Shown here piece by piece: positions 53,466-62,781 of a DNA stretch of 64,000 nt. How positions within the stretch are numbered: position 1 is the first letter of the stretch; the number at the start of each line of letters is the position of its first letter. A program made the translations under genes and the position numbers. Under the pieces are notes generated by a model. That model did not search any database and was not told the origin of the DNA. It worked only from the letters and a program-made list of their open reading frames with translations. Origin of the DNA: Caulobacteraceae bacterium (GTDB lineage Bacteria > Pseudomonadota > Alphaproteobacteria > Caulobacterales > Caulobacteraceae); contig JAIEQC010000002.1 of NCBI GenBank assembly GCA_019748055.1, positions 1 through 64,000 of the forward strand, in the 5' to 3' direction.

Positions 53466-54940
53466 GCGATCTGACCGGGCTGACGCTGAAGGCCGCGCTG
53501 GACGGACTGAAGGCGCGCGACTTCTCGTCGGAAGAGATCACGACGGCCTTCCTGACTCGCATCGAGGCGGCCAATCCGACGCTGAACGCCTATGTCGAGG
53601 TCACCGCGGACAAGGCGCTGGGCATGGCGCGGGCCGCCGACGCGCGCCTGAAGGCCGGTGAGGCTGCGCCGCTGGACGGCGCGCCCTTGGGCATCAAGGA
53701 CCTGTTCTGCACCGACGGCGTCCAGACCACGGCGGGCTCCAACATGCTGCGCGGCTTCGTGCCGCCGTATGAATCCACCGTCACCGCCAACCTGTGGCGC
53801 GACGGGGCGGTGATGTTGGGCAAGCTGAACATGGACGAGTTCGCCATGGGCTCGTCCAACGAGACCAGCGCGTTCGGACCCGTGAAGAACCCGTGGAAGT
53901 CCAAGGCGTCGAACGCCGACCTGACGCCCGGCGGCTCGTCCGGGGGGTCGGCGTCGTCGGTCGCGGGCGACCTGTGCCTGGCCGCCACCGCGTCGGACAC
54001 CGGCGGCTCGATCCGCCAGCCGGCGGCCTTCACCGGCACGGTGGGGATCAAGCCGACCTATGGCCGCGCCAGCCGGTTCGGCATGGTCGCCTTCGCCAGC
54101 TCGCTGGACCAGGCCGGGCCGATCACGAAGACGGTCGAGGACGCGGCGATCCTGCTGCGCTCGATGTGCTCGTTTGATCCCAAGGACTCCACCAGTCTGG
54201 ACGTCGAGACGCCGGACTGGACGCAGAACCTGGGCAAGGGCGTGAAGGGCCTGCGGATCGGCGTGCCCAAGGAATACGTCGTCGACGGCATGCCCGCCGA
54301 GATCCAGAAACTGTGGGACCAGGGCGTCCAGTGGCTGAAGGACGGCGGGGCCGAGATCGTCGAGATCAGCCTGCCGCACACCAAATACGCCCTGCCGGCC
54401 TACTACATCATCGCCCCGGCCGAGGCCTCGTCGAACCTGGCGCGGTACGACGGCATGCGGTTCGGACATCGGGCGACGGAGGCGAGGTCGCTTACCGACC
54501 TGTACGAGACCAGCCGCGCCGAGGGCTTCGGCAAGGAGGTCCAGCGCCGCCTGACGATCGGCGCCTATGTGCTGTCGGCCGGATTCTACGACGCCTATTA
54601 CGTCCGCGCACTGAAGGTGCGCCGCCGCATCGCCCAGGACTTCGACGACGTCTGGGGCCGGGTGGACGCGATCCTGACGCCGTCGACGCCGTCGGCCGCC
54701 TTCGCGCTGGGCGACAAGCAGATCGACCCGCTGCAGATGTACCTGAACGACATCTTCACGGTGACGGCCAATCTGGCCGGCCTGCCGGGCATCTCGGTGC
54801 CGGCGGGTCTGGATTCCGGCGGCCTGCCGCTGGGCCTGCAGGTCATCGGCAAGGCGCTGGACGAGGCGACGGTGTTCCAGGTGGCGGACGCGCTGGAACG
54901 CGCGGCGGGCTTCACGGCCCGGCCGGATCAGTGGTGGTGA
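53462..54940 (+). CDS. gatA: Asp/Glu-tRNA(Asn/Gln) amidotransferase subunit A
   Basis: 492 residues. GatA is the amidase that frees ammonia from glutamine to amidate misacylated tRNA. The Ser-cis-Ser-Lys triad region is clear: [10 protein letters not shown] (catalytic Lys region), [13 protein letters not shown] and [16 protein letters not shown]. gatB does not follow; the next feature is tRNA-Cys on the other strand, so gatB lies elsewhere. Confidence 0.96.
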   Translation: MSDLTGLTLKAALDGLKARDFSSEEITTAFLTRIEAANPTLNAYVEVTADKALGMARAADARLKAGEAAPLDGAPLGIKDLFCTDGVQTTAGSNMLRGFVPPYESTVTANLWRDGAVMLGKLNMDEFAMGSSNETSAFGPVKNPWKSKASNADLTPGGSSGGSASSVAGDLCLAATASDTGGSIRQPAAFTGTVGIKPTYGRASRFGMVAFASSLDQAGPITKTVEDAAILLRSMCSFDPKDSTSLDVETPDWTQNLGKGVKGLRIGVPKEYVVDGMPAEIQKLWDQGVQWLKDGGAEIVEISLPHTKYALPAYYIIAPAEASSNLARYDGMRFGHRATEARSLTDLYETSRAEGFGKEVQRRLTIGAYVLSAGFYDAYYVRALKVRRRIAQDFDDVWGRVDAILTPSTPSAAFALGDKQIDPLQMYLNDIFTVTANLAGLPGISVPAGLDSGGLPLGLQVIGKALDEATVFQVADALERAAGFTARPDQWW

Positions 54941-54957
54941 TCTGAGGAAGTTCGCGA

Positions 54958-55031
54958 TGGAGGCCTGACCGGGAATCGAACCCGGGTGCAAGGATTTGCA
55001 GTCCTCTGCGTCACCACTCCGCCATCAGGCC
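54958..55031 (-). tRNA. tRNA-Cys (anticodon GCA)
   Basis: Seventy-four bases including an encoded CCA. The acceptor 7-mers GGCCTGA and TCAGGCC pair, the T arm reads CCGGGTTCGAATCCCGG, the anticodon loop reads CTGCAAA with GCA as anticodon, and the discriminator base is U73, a Cys identity element. Confidence 0.95.
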
Positions 55032-55189
55032 AGGGATCGTCGAAACGGCCCGGGTCATCGCGAGGGGCGTCAGCTATCAGATCAAATCCCGCCCCGCAAC
55101 GCGCCCTTTGAAATCCTTGGTCGGCGACCGTATGGACGGTTCCCCACGGGCGCGGCTTGGCCTATAAGCGCGGCCGAAATCAACAGCGG

Positions 55190-55831
55190 ATGACAAAGAT
55201 GGACATGGCGGCGGCGCGCAAGGCGATGGTGGACAGCCAGGTCCGCGTCAACGACGTCACCGATCGCGCTCTCCAGGCGGCGCTGCTGGCCGTGCCGCGC
55301 GAGAAGTTCTGCGCCCCGGGGCGCGAGTTCTCGGCCTATGCCGAGGTCGAGGTCGAGGTCGTGCCGGGCCGCAGCCTGATGGAGGTCCGCGAGGTCGCCA
55401 AGATGCTGCAGTTCGCCGTGCCGCGCGAAGGCGAGGCGGCGTTGGCCATCGCCGCCCCCTATGCCGCCGCCGTGCTGGCGCGGATGGGGCTGACGGTCAC
55501 GGCGCAGGAGGCAGATCCGGCGGTGTTTGACGTGGTCGGCGCCGCGCTGGAAGAGCAGGGCGTCACCACCCTGGTTGGCCCCGTCACCCACCCGACGGGC
55601 GGGGACTGGGATCTGATCGTCAGCGAGGGCGGCGTGCCGGTGCGGCCGGAAGCCTGGCTGGAGGCGCTGAAGCCCGGCGGCCGCGCGGTGTTCGTGGAGC
55701 GCAGCGGGCCGGTCGGCCGCGCGGTTCTGTACGTGCGCGGCGAGCAGGGCGGGGTGTCGCGGCGCGAGCTGTTCGATGCCGCCCCGCCGGTTCTGGAGGC
55801 CCTGCGGCCGGCCCCGGCCTTCGCCCTGTGA
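55190..55831 (+). CDS. Isoaspartate methyltransferase-like protein with degenerate SAM site
   Basis: 213 residues. The start (AAARKAMVDSQVRVNDVTD) and VPREKFCAPG match the PCMT family, but the SAM loop (normally EIGxGxGY) reads AALAIAAPY at about 83-91, with no glycines. Methyl transfer is therefore doubtful. The later DLIVSEGGVP and ALKPGGRAVFVE keep the fold. It lies 120 bases before tolC, a position the family also holds in relatives. Confidence 0.75.
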   Translation: MTKMDMAAARKAMVDSQVRVNDVTDRALQAALLAVPREKFCAPGREFSAYAEVEVEVVPGRSLMEVREVAKMLQFAVPREGEAALAIAAPYAAAVLARMGLTVTAQEADPAVFDVVGAALEEQGVTTLVGPVTHPTGGDWDLIVSEGGVPVRPEAWLEALKPGGRAVFVERSGPVGRAVLYVRGEQGGVSRRELFDAAPPVLEALRPAPAFAL

Positions 55832-55951
55832 CGACGGATCGCGGCCGTTTGCGCGTGAATAAAACTTAACTGGCGTGCGGGAGAGGGTTTCCGCACTTAC
55901 CTCGGTCAAACTACGGCGCCGCTCCCCCGGCGCGGGTCTCAAGGTCTGAAC

Positions 55952-57445
55952 ATGCTGAACCGCACCCGAGCGTTGGTCTCCGCCGCCGTCCTGACCCTCG
56001 CGGCGGGCCTGTCCGCGCCGGCGTTCGCGCAGGAGACGCTGCAGCAGGCCGCGGACTTGGCCTATCGCACCAATCCGACGGTGTTGGGTCAGCGCGCCAG
56101 CCAGCGCGCACTCGACGAATCGGTGCCGCAGGCCCGCGCGGGACTGCGCCCCTCGGTCGACCTGTCCGTCAGCGCCGACTATTCGCGCACCGACAGTCCG
56201 ACGTTCGGCGTCGTTGAGAACGACGGCGGGGGGGTCAGCGTCGGTCTCTCGCAGACGCTCTGGTCCGGCGGGCGCATCGGCCTCGGCATTTCGGCCGCCG
56301 AGGCGAACGTGATGGCGGGGCGCGAGAACCTGCGCTCCATCGAGCAGCAGGTGCTGGCCTCGGTCATCCAGGTCTATGCCGACGTGCTGCGGGACGAAGA
56401 GATCCTGCGCATTCGCGAATCGAACCTCACCGTGCTCCAGCGCCAGCTGGACGAGGCCAACGCCCGCTTCGAGGTCGGCGAGATCACCCGCACCGACGTG
56501 GCCCAGGCCGAGGCGCGGCTGGCCCAGTCACAGGCGGACCTCGCCAACGCCCGCGCCCAGCTGGCCGTCAGCCGCGCCGCCTACGCCGCCGTCGTCGGCC
56601 AGGCGCCCGGCACCTTGTCGCCCCTGCCGTCCTTGACGGTGCCGGCCGATTTCGATGCGGCGCTGGAAGTCGCCCTTGAAGAAAATCCGGCGATCAGGTC
56701 CGCGGGCTATGGACTTGCGGCGGCCGAAGCCCGCGTGGCTCTGGCGCGCGCCGAGTATCTTCCTTCGGTCCGTGCGACCGCCAGCTACGGCGGCTCGACC
56801 GACGACCTCGGCGATTTGGGCCAGCTGGGCGACAACACCGCATTCCGTGCCGGCGCGACCCTTTCGGTGCCGATCTTCACGGGCGGGCTGAACGCCTCGC
56901 GCGTCAGCCAGGCGCTGGAACAGGCCAACGCCGCCCAGATTGCGATCGAGGGCGAACGTCGCGGCGTGCTGCAGTCCGTATCCAACGCCTATGCCCAGCT
57001 CGTCTCGGCCCGCGCCAACGTGGCGGCGGGCGAGGAGGCGGTGCGCGCCGCCACCGTGGCCGCCGAGGGCGTACGGCAGGAGGCGCAGGTCGGCCTGCGC
57101 ACCACACTGGACGTGCTGAACGGCGAGCTGGAACTGCGCAACGCCGAGGTCGCCCTGGCCACCGCACGGCGCAACGAATACGTGGCCCAGGCGAACCTGC
57201 TGCTGGCCATGGGCCGACTGGACATCACCGTGCTGGCGCCGGGGGCCGATGTTTATGATCCCGCCGTCAACTATGAGCGGGTACGCAACCGCGGCGCCCT
57301 GCCTTGGGAAGGTGCCATCGAGGCGCTGGACCGCATCGCCGCGCCGCAGATCGTGCCGACGCCCGATGCGCCCGACGCCCCGATCGACCAGCGCCTGAAG
57401 GGCGACGTCATTCAGACCGCGCCGGGCGAACTGCGCCCATATTAA
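55952..57445 (+). CDS. tolC: TolC family outer membrane channel protein
   Basis: 497 residues. Signal peptide MLNRTRALVSAAVLTLAAG then PAFAQ. Two OEP repeats follow, with long coiled-coil stretches (about 100-260 and 300-470), including SQTLWSGGRIGLGISAAEA and VQQEAQVGLRTTLDVLNGE-type elements; it ends in an unstructured tail. It forms the outer membrane part of type I secretion and efflux systems; no inner pump is next to it. popZ follows 106 bases on. Confidence 0.92.
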   Translation: MLNRTRALVSAAVLTLAAGLSAPAFAQETLQQAADLAYRTNPTVLGQRASQRALDESVPQARAGLRPSVDLSVSADYSRTDSPTFGVVENDGGGVSVGLSQTLWSGGRIGLGISAAEANVMAGRENLRSIEQQVLASVIQVYADVLRDEEILRIRESNLTVLQRQLDEANARFEVGEITRTDVAQAEARLAQSQADLANARAQLAVSRAAYAAVVGQAPGTLSPLPSLTVPADFDAALEVALEENPAIRSAGYGLAAAEARVALARAEYLPSVRATASYGGSTDDLGDLGQLGDNTAFRAGATLSVPIFTGGLNASRVSQALEQANAAQIAIEGERRGVLQSVSNAYAQLVSARANVAAGEEAVRAATVAAEGVRQEAQVGLRTTLDVLNGELELRNAEVALATARRNEYVAQANLLLAMGRLDITVLAPGADVYDPAVNYERVRNRGALPWEGAIEALDRIAAPQIVPTPDAPDAPIDQRLKGDVIQTAPGELRPY

Positions 57446-57469
57446 CCTGACAGGCGAAAAACGTCCGTT

Positions 57470-57474
57470 GATTC
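57470..57474. promoter_or_regulatory. GANTC (CcrM) site upstream of popZ
   Basis: GATTC at 57470, 78 bases before popZ. In Caulobacterales the methylase CcrM modifies GANTC and GcrA reads it at cell-cycle promoters. A single site may be chance. Confidence 0.25.
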
Positions 57475-57551
57475 CGCCTGCCGATGGTGCGACGACAGGG
57501 CGTCCCTTCACGCCGTCGGCGGCCGTCGCCGCCTCCGTCCAAGGTTGAGCC

Positions 57552-58139
57552 ATGACCGATCAGACCGCCCAGGAACCGACGATGGAGGAGATCCTGGCGT
57601 CGATCCGCCGGATCATCTCCGAGGACGACGCGCCGGCCGAAACGGCCCAGTCCGCGGCGCCCGCGCCCGAGCCGGAACCCGATTATGAGCCCGAGCCGGA
57701 GCCGGTCGAGGTCTCGTCGGGCATGATGGACGAGACGCCGTCGACGCAGGACGACGACGTGCTGGAGCTGACCGACCGATATGAGGAGCCGGCCGCCGAG
57801 ACGATCGGCGATCTGGACGTCACGCCGTCGGCGCCCGAGCCCGCCTGGGCGCCGGAGCCCGAACCCTTCCCGGCCGCCGCCGCGCCTGCGCCGTCGACCG
57901 AAGGCCTGATCGGCGCGGCCGCCGCCGGGGCCGCCGTCAGCGCCTTCGCCGGCCTGACCGCCGCGGTGCGCAAGCCGGCCGAACCGGAGCTGCCCGCCGG
58001 CGCCGGCACCTCGCTGGAGGCGCTGGTCGGCTCGCTGCTGCGGCCGATGCTGAAGGAGTGGCTGGACGCCAACCTGCCGGCCATCGTCGAGGCGCAGGTA
58101 CGCAAGGAAGTCGAACGCCTCGCCCGCCAGGCCGGCTGA
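57552..58139 (+). CDS. popZ: Polar organizing protein PopZ
   Basis: 195 residues. PopZ builds a cytosolic matrix at the pole that anchors the centromere and cell-cycle proteins. The N-terminal client-binding helix (MEEILASIRRIISEDD) is followed by a long acidic Pro/Glu linker (about 30-125) and the C-terminal oligomer helices (LEALVGSLLRPMLKEWLDAN and QVRKEVERLARQ). The tolC-popZ-valS order is that of Caulobacter. A strong terminator follows. Confidence 0.95.
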   Translation: MTDQTAQEPTMEEILASIRRIISEDDAPAETAQSAAPAPEPEPDYEPEPEPVEVSSGMMDETPSTQDDDVLELTDRYEEPAAETIGDLDVTPSAPEPAWAPEPEPFPAAAAPAPSTEGLIGAAAAGAAVSAFAGLTAAVRKPAEPELPAGAGTSLEALVGSLLRPMLKEWLDANLPAIVEAQVRKEVERLARQAG

Positions 58140-58167
58140 GCCCTCGCACACCGCGAACCCCTTTTCA

Positions 58168-58200
58168 GGGCGGCTCCCCGGCGGAGCCGCCCTTTTCCTT
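58168..58200 (+). terminator. Rho-independent terminator after popZ
   Basis: GGGCGGCTCC (58168-58177) and GGAGCCGCCC (58183-58192) make a perfect 10-bp GC stem with a five-base loop, followed by TTTTCCTTT. It separates popZ from valS. Confidence 0.93.
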
Positions 58201-58226
58201 TGCGCGCGCTGGACAGACGCGCCGCC

Positions 58227-61019
58227 ATGACCGAGACGACCCAAATGCTTGAGAAGAATTTCGACCCGAAGTCCGCAGAGCCCCGCCTGTACGAGGGGTG
58301 GGAGGCGTCCGGCCTGTTCGCCCCGCGCGAAGACGCAGCGGAGACCTATTCCATCGTCATCCCGCCGCCGAACGTGACCGGCAGCCTGCACATCGGCCAC
58401 GCGCTGAACAACACGCTGCAGGACGTGCTGGCGCGCTATCACCGGATGCGGGGCAAGGCGGTGCTCTGGCTGCCCGGCACCGATCACGCGGGCATCGCGA
58501 CGCAGATGGTGGTGGAGCGTCAGCTGGCGGCGGCGGGCAACGTCGGGCGCCGCGACATGGGCCGCGACGCCTTCGTCGAGACGGTGTGGAAGTGGAAGGC
58601 CGAGAGCGGCGGCACGATCGTGCGCCAGCTTCGTCGGCTGGGCGCGAGTTGCGACTGGTCGCGCGAGCGGTTCACCCTCGATGAGGGCCTGTCGGCGGCG
58701 GTGCGCAAGGTCTTCGTGCAGCTGCACAAGGAGGGCCTGATCTACCGCGACAAGCGGCTGGTGAACTGGGACCCGCATTTCCAGACGGCGATCAGCGACC
58801 TGGAGGTCGAGCAGAAGGAGGTGGACGGCGCCTACTGGCACTTCGCCTATCCGCTGGCGGACGGGGTCACCTATGAGCACCCGGTCGCCTTCGACGAGGA
58901 GGGCAAGGCGACGGAGTGGGAGACGCGCGACCACATCGTCGTCGCCACGACGCGGCCGGAGACCATGCTGGGCGACACCGGCGTGGCGGTGCATCCGGAG
59001 GATGCGCGGTACGCTTCTATCGTCGGAGCCATGGTCAGGCTGCCAATTGTCGATCGACTGGTCCCGATCGTAGCGGATGATTACGCGGATCCCAGCAAGG
59101 GGTCAGGGGCCGTGAAGATCACGCCGGCTCACGATTTCAATGACTTCCAGGTCGGCAAGCGCCATGGCTTGGCGACGATCAACGTCTTGGATGATCGAGG
59201 TGCCGTCATCGATGAGATGTGGGGCTTCCGCGGAGATGATCCCGTCACGGGCGAGCCGAGATTCGATCCGGAAATCTCTCGGATCGCCGCTACCGTGTGG
59301 GAATATGGAGGCATGGACCGCTTCGCCGCGCGGAAGGCCATCGTCGCGCGGGCCGAGGAAGAGGGCTGGTTGAAGCAGATCGAGAAGACGCGCCACATGG
59401 TGCCGCACGGCGACCGGTCGGGCGTGGTGATCGAGCCGTGGCTGACGGACCAGTGGTACGTCGACGCCAAGGTGCTGGCGCAGCCGGCGCTGAAGGCCGT
59501 CGAGCAGGGCGACACGGTCTTCGAGCCGAAAAGCTATGAGAAGATCTACTTCGAATGGCTCCGCAACATCGAACCGTGGTGCATTTCGCGCCAGCTGTGG
59601 TGGGGCCACCGCATCCCCGCCTGGTACGGGCCGAACGGCGAGATCTTCGTGGCCGAGAGCGAGGAGGAGGCGCGGGCCCAGGCCGGCGACCTGCCGCTGA
59701 CGCAGGACGAGGACGTGCTGGACACCTGGTTCAGCTCGGCCCTGTGGCCGTTCTCGACCATGGGGTGGCCGGAGAAGACGTCGGATCTGGAGCGGTTCTA
59801 TCCGACCAGCGACCTGGTCACGGCGGCGGACATCATCTTCTTCTGGGTCGCCCGGATGATGATGATGGGCCTGCACTTCACCGGCGAGGCCCCCTTCAAG
59901 CGGGTGATCATCAACGGCCTGGTCCGCGACGAGAAGGGCCAGAAGATGTCGAAGTCCAAGGGCAACGTCATCGACCCGCTGGAGATCGTGGACGAGGTCG
60001 GGGCCGACGCCCTGCGCTTCACCATGGCCATCCTGTCGGGCACGCGCGACATCAAGTTGTCGAAGCAGCGCATTGAAGGATATCGCAACTTCGGCACCAA
60101 GCTGTGGAACGCGGCGCGGTTCAGCCAGATGAACGACTGCGCCCGCGTGGCCGGGTTCGACCCTGCGGGCGTGACGTCTACGCTCAACCTGTGGATCCGG
60201 GGCGAGCTGACCAAGGCAGAGCGCCAGGTGTCGGCGGCGCTGGAGGCCGGACGCTTCGACGAGGCGGCACAGGCGCTGTACCGCTTCGTCTGGAACGTGT
60301 TCTGCGACTGGTATCTGGAACTGGCCAAGCCGGTCTTCCAGGGTGCGGACGAGACGGCCAAGGCCGAAACGCGGGCGATGACGGCCTGGACGTTGGACCA
60401 GACGATCAAGCTGCTGGCGCCCGTCATGCCGTTCATCACCGAGGAGCTGTGGGCCGAGTTGGGCAAGGCAGGGGCGCCGCGCGACGAGGGCATGCTGCTG
60501 GGCGCGGCGTGGCCCGTCCTGCCCGACGCCTTCGTTGACGTGGACGCGGAAGCGGAGATCGGCTGGCTGATCGAAGTCGTCGAGGCGATCCGGGCGCTGA
60601 AGGGCGAGATGGGCGTGGCGACGACGAAGCCGCCGCTGACTTTTATCGCGCCGGATGCGACGACGTCCGCGCGGGTCGACCAACACCGCGACCTGCTGAC
60701 CGGACTGGCGCGGGTGTCCGACGTGGCCGTGGCCGATCAGGCCCCGGCGGGCGCCGTGTCGTTCGTGGCGGGCGGCGGAGCGGCGGCGCTGACGCTGGCC
60801 GGCCTGGTCGACGTGGCGGCCGAGCGGGCGCGGTTGGACAAGGAGATCAAGGGCATCGAGGCCGACGTCGCGGTATTCTCGAAGAAGCTGGACAATCCCA
60901 ACTTCGTCTCCCGCGCGGCGCCGGAGGTCGTGCAGGAGCAGCGCGACAAGCTGGCGGCGGCGCAGGCCGACCGCGCCCGCCTCGAAGCGGCGCGCGAACG
61001 GCTGGCCGCGCTGGGCTAG
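58227..61019 (+). CDS. valS: Valine-tRNA ligase
   Basis: 930 residues. Class I synthetase with NVTGSLHIGHALN (HIGH box), the CP1 editing domain (about 170-390), the KMSKS box (GQKMSKSKGNVIDP), an anticodon-binding domain and a C-terminal coiled coil (ERARLDKEIKGIEADVAV). ATG 58227 begins the usual MTETTQ-type start. Codon use changes sharply between about 59013 and 59313, inside the editing domain (see the separate entry). The end overlaps the small minus-strand gene by four bases. Confidence 0.96.
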   Translation: MTETTQMLEKNFDPKSAEPRLYEGWEASGLFAPREDAAETYSIVIPPPNVTGSLHIGHALNNTLQDVLARYHRMRGKAVLWLPGTDHAGIATQMVVERQLAAAGNVGRRDMGRDAFVETVWKWKAESGGTIVRQLRRLGASCDWSRERFTLDEGLSAAVRKVFVQLHKEGLIYRDKRLVNWDPHFQTAISDLEVEQKEVDGAYWHFAYPLADGVTYEHPVAFDEEGKATEWETRDHIVVATTRPETMLGDTGVAVHPEDARYASIVGAMVRLPIVDRLVPIVADDYADPSKGSGAVKITPAHDFNDFQVGKRHGLATINVLDDRGAVIDEMWGFRGDDPVTGEPRFDPEISRIAATVWEYGGMDRFAARKAIVARAEEEGWLKQIEKTRHMVPHGDRSGVVIEPWLTDQWYVDAKVLAQPALKAVEQGDTVFEPKSYEKIYFEWLRNIEPWCISRQLWWGHRIPAWYGPNGEIFVAESEEEARAQAGDLPLTQDEDVLDTWFSSALWPFSTMGWPEKTSDLERFYPTSDLVTAADIIFFWVARMMMMGLHFTGEAPFKRVIINGLVRDEKGQKMSKSKGNVIDPLEIVDEVGADALRFTMAILSGTRDIKLSKQRIEGYRNFGTKLWNAARFSQMNDCARVAGFDPAGVTSTLNLWIRGELTKAERQVSAALEAGRFDEAAQALYRFVWNVFCDWYLELAKPVFQGADETAKAETRAMTAWTLDQTIKLLAPVMPFITEELWAELGKAGAPRDEGMLLGAAWPVLPDAFVDVDAEAEIGWLIEVVEAIRALKGEMGVATTKPPLTFIAPDATTSARVDQHRDLLTGLARVSDVAVADQAPAGAVSFVAGGGAAALTLAGLVDVAAERARLDKEIKGIEADVAVFSKKLDNPNFVSRAAPEVVQEQRDKLAAAQADRARLEAARERLAALG
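59013..59313 (+). other. Patch of atypical codon use inside valS
   Basis: About 300 bases use many A/T-ending codons (GCT, TCT, GGA, CCA, ATT, CGA, GTA, TCA, AGA, TAT, repeated GAT), while the flanks almost always end in G or C. The reading frame and protein are intact, covering about residues 263-363 of the editing domain with TPAHDFNDFQVGKRHGL. This looks like a recombined segment from a less GC-rich relative; artefact is not excluded. Confidence 0.7.
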
Positions 61020-61141
61020 GCCGCGGGTAGGGCGGTGACGGGCTCGGAACGAACGATCCCGCCGTCTCCGCCCGACCGCACCAGCGCAAGCGAGGCGGTC
61101 AGCAGGGTCAGCGAAACCAGGACGGCGATCAGACGGGACAT
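61016..61141 (-). CDS. Small 41-residue membrane or exported protein
   Basis: 41 residues: MSRLIAVLVSLTLLTASLAL then a Gly-rich, Arg-containing tail (VRSGGDGGIVRSEP...). One TM or signal sequence fills the first half. GGAG lies eight bases before the ATG, and the codons are GC-rich at third positions. It overlaps the valS stop by four bases on the opposite strand. No family is known to me; it is a candidate, not proven. Confidence 0.55.
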   Translation of the reverse strand: MSRLIAVLVSLTLLTASLALVRSGGDGGIVRSEPVTALPAA

Positions 61142-61161
61142 GGGTCGGTCTCCGGACGGCG

Positions 61162-61196
61162 TCGGCCACGCGCCCCGGGAGGGGACGCGCGGCCGA
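61162..61196 (-). terminator. Stem-loop after the AhpD-like gene
   Basis: TCGGCC-A-CGCG-CCCC (61162-61176) pairs with GGGG-A-CGCG-C-GGCCGA (61181-61196), 14 pairs in three blocks with a bulge and a mismatch. It sits 6 bases past the stop of the minus-strand gene at 61203 and before the small gene, so termination is likely, though no T-run follows. Confidence 0.45.
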
Positions 61197-61202
61197 TCCG
61201 CG

Positions 61203-61763
61203 TCACGCGGCGCGCGCGGGGGTGAAGGCGTTGGCCTGAAACGCCGCGTCCACCGGGGTGCCGGCGATGTGGTTGACGTAGTTGGAGATGGTCTTGAGCC
61301 CGACGCCCAGGACGACCTCCAGCACGTTGGCGCGGGTCCAGCCGGCGTCGAGGAAGCGGGTCACCTCGGCGTCAGAGACCCAGCCGCGCTCGCGCACCAC
61401 GGCGACGGTGAAGGCGCGCAGAGCCTCCAGCCGGGCGTCGGCGATCGGGCCGCCGGCGCGGACCGCGGCGATGACGCTCTGGTCCAGGCCCTGGGCCTGG
61501 GTGACCGTCGTGTGGGCAGCGACGCAGTAATGGCAGCCGTTTTCGACCGAGGCCGAGATCAGCACGATCTCGCGCTCCAGATCGGTCAGGCCGGCCTTCT
61601 TCAGCGCGCCGGCGAGGCCGAGGTAGCCTTCGATGACGGCCGGGCTCTCGGCGAACTCGCCGACCAGATTGGGGATCAGGCCGAAAGCCTTCTTCGCGCC
61701 GTCCAGATAGGGCTTGCTGGCTTCCGGGGCGGTGTCGAGGGTGTGGATGGGGAACTGGCTCAT
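61203..61763 (-). CDS. Carboxymuconolactone decarboxylase/AhpD-like protein
   Basis: 186 residues, the all-helical AhpD fold. The peroxidase motif appears as ENGCHYCVAAHTT (CxxC and His, about 85-95). Members reduce peroxides or act in ring-cleavage pathways; the CxxC favours peroxidase-like redox activity. ATG 61763 gives the usual length. It is divergent from the LysR gene 128 bases away, its probable regulator. Confidence 0.88.
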   Translation of the reverse strand: MSQFPIHTLDTAPEASKPYLDGAKKAFGLIPNLVGEFAESPAVIEGYLGLAGALKKAGLTDLEREIVLISASVENGCHYCVAAHTTVTQAQGLDQSVIAAVRAGGPIADARLEALRAFTVAVVRERGWVSDAEVTRFLDAGWTRANVLEVVLGVGLKTISNYVNHIAGTPVDAAFQANAFTPARAA

Positions 61764-61890
61764 CGGGGCATCTCCGGGTTCAGGGCGGCGCGGGGTGCGT
61801 CGTCGAGGGAGAAGATGCGGGCGTGCGCTCCTCTTCAGAAGTTGGGGTTTGAGCCTTTGACTTATGCCGATCACGCATGAATAAGGCCGC

Positions 61891-62781
61891 ATGGACCGGC
61901 TCGACGCCCTGAGACTGTTCGTGCGCACGGTGCAGACCGGCAGCTTCACTCGCGCCGGGGCCGAGGTCGGCGCGTCTCAGCCGCAGGCCAGCCGGGCGGT
62001 GGCGGCGTTGGAGGCGCGGCTGGGCGCGCGGCTGCTGCTGCGCAGCACGCGACGGCTGTCCCCGACCGAGGCCGGCCAGCGCGTCTATGACCAGGCCCTG
62101 ACCCTGCTGGCCGAGGAGGAGGCCCTGATCGCCGCCGCGGCCGGCGCGGATCGGGAGCCTGCGGGGCGTCTGCGCGTCTCGGCCTCCGTCGTGTTCGGCG
62201 AGCGGGTGCTGGCCCCGCTGCTGGCCGACTTCCTGGAGCGATGGCCGCGGGTGCGGGTCGATCTGGCGGCCACGGACGCGCGAACGGACCTGGTGGCCGA
62301 CGGGATCGATCTGGCGTTCCGGCTGGGCGCCCTGAGCGACAGCGCGCTGACGGCCCGACGGCTGGGCGCCTATGGAAGGTGGCTGGTGGCGACCCCGGAA
62401 GCGGCGGCACGGGTCGAGCGGGAGGCGGACCTGCGCGGAGCCCTGGCGCGCGAGGGCATCGGCTTCACGGGGACCACGTCTGCCGCGCGCTGGCGACTGA
62501 GAAGGGGGGACGACGTGCTGGACGTGGAATTGGCCGGCCGGGCGTCGTCGTCGAACGGGGCCGTGGTGCACCGGCTGGCGCGGGAGGGCGCGGGCGTGGC
62601 CCTGCTGCCCAGCTTCGCCGTGCGGGCCTGCGTGGACGAGGGCCGGCTGGTGCGCGTCGCGCCAAAGTGGGCCGGAGAGTCGGTGGCGTTGCACGCGCTA
62701 TGGACCGGGCGAGCCCTGCCGCTGCGCGCCCGGGCCTTCCTCGACCATGTCACGCCGCGGTTGGGGCTGGACGCAGCATGA
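61891..62781 (+). CDS. LysR family transcriptional regulator
   Basis: 296 residues. The winged HTH is clear (LDALRLFVRTVQTGSFTRAG, SQPQASRAVAALEARLGARL, RSTRRLSPTEAG) and the effector domain follows. Divergent from the AhpD-like gene, so it likely controls that gene. Its stop overlaps the start of tlyA by four bases. Confidence 0.92.
   Translation: MDRLDALRLFVRTVQTGSFTRAGAEVGASQPQASRAVAALEARLGARLLLRSTRRLSPTEAGQRVYDQALTLLAEEEALIAAAAGADREPAGRLRVSASVVFGERVLAPLLADFLERWPRVRVDLAATDARTDLVADGIDLAFRLGALSDSALTARRLGAYGRWLVATPEAAARVEREADLRGALAREGIGFTGTTSAARWRLRRGDDVLDVELAGRASSSNGAVVHRLAREGAGVALLPSFAVRACVDEGRLVRVAPKWAGESVALHALWTGRALPLRARAFLDHVTPRLGLDAA

Noticed and set aside
53178-54940. Loss of gatB after gatA
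   Set aside because: gatB is often encoded apart from gatCA, so its absence here is not evidence of a defect.
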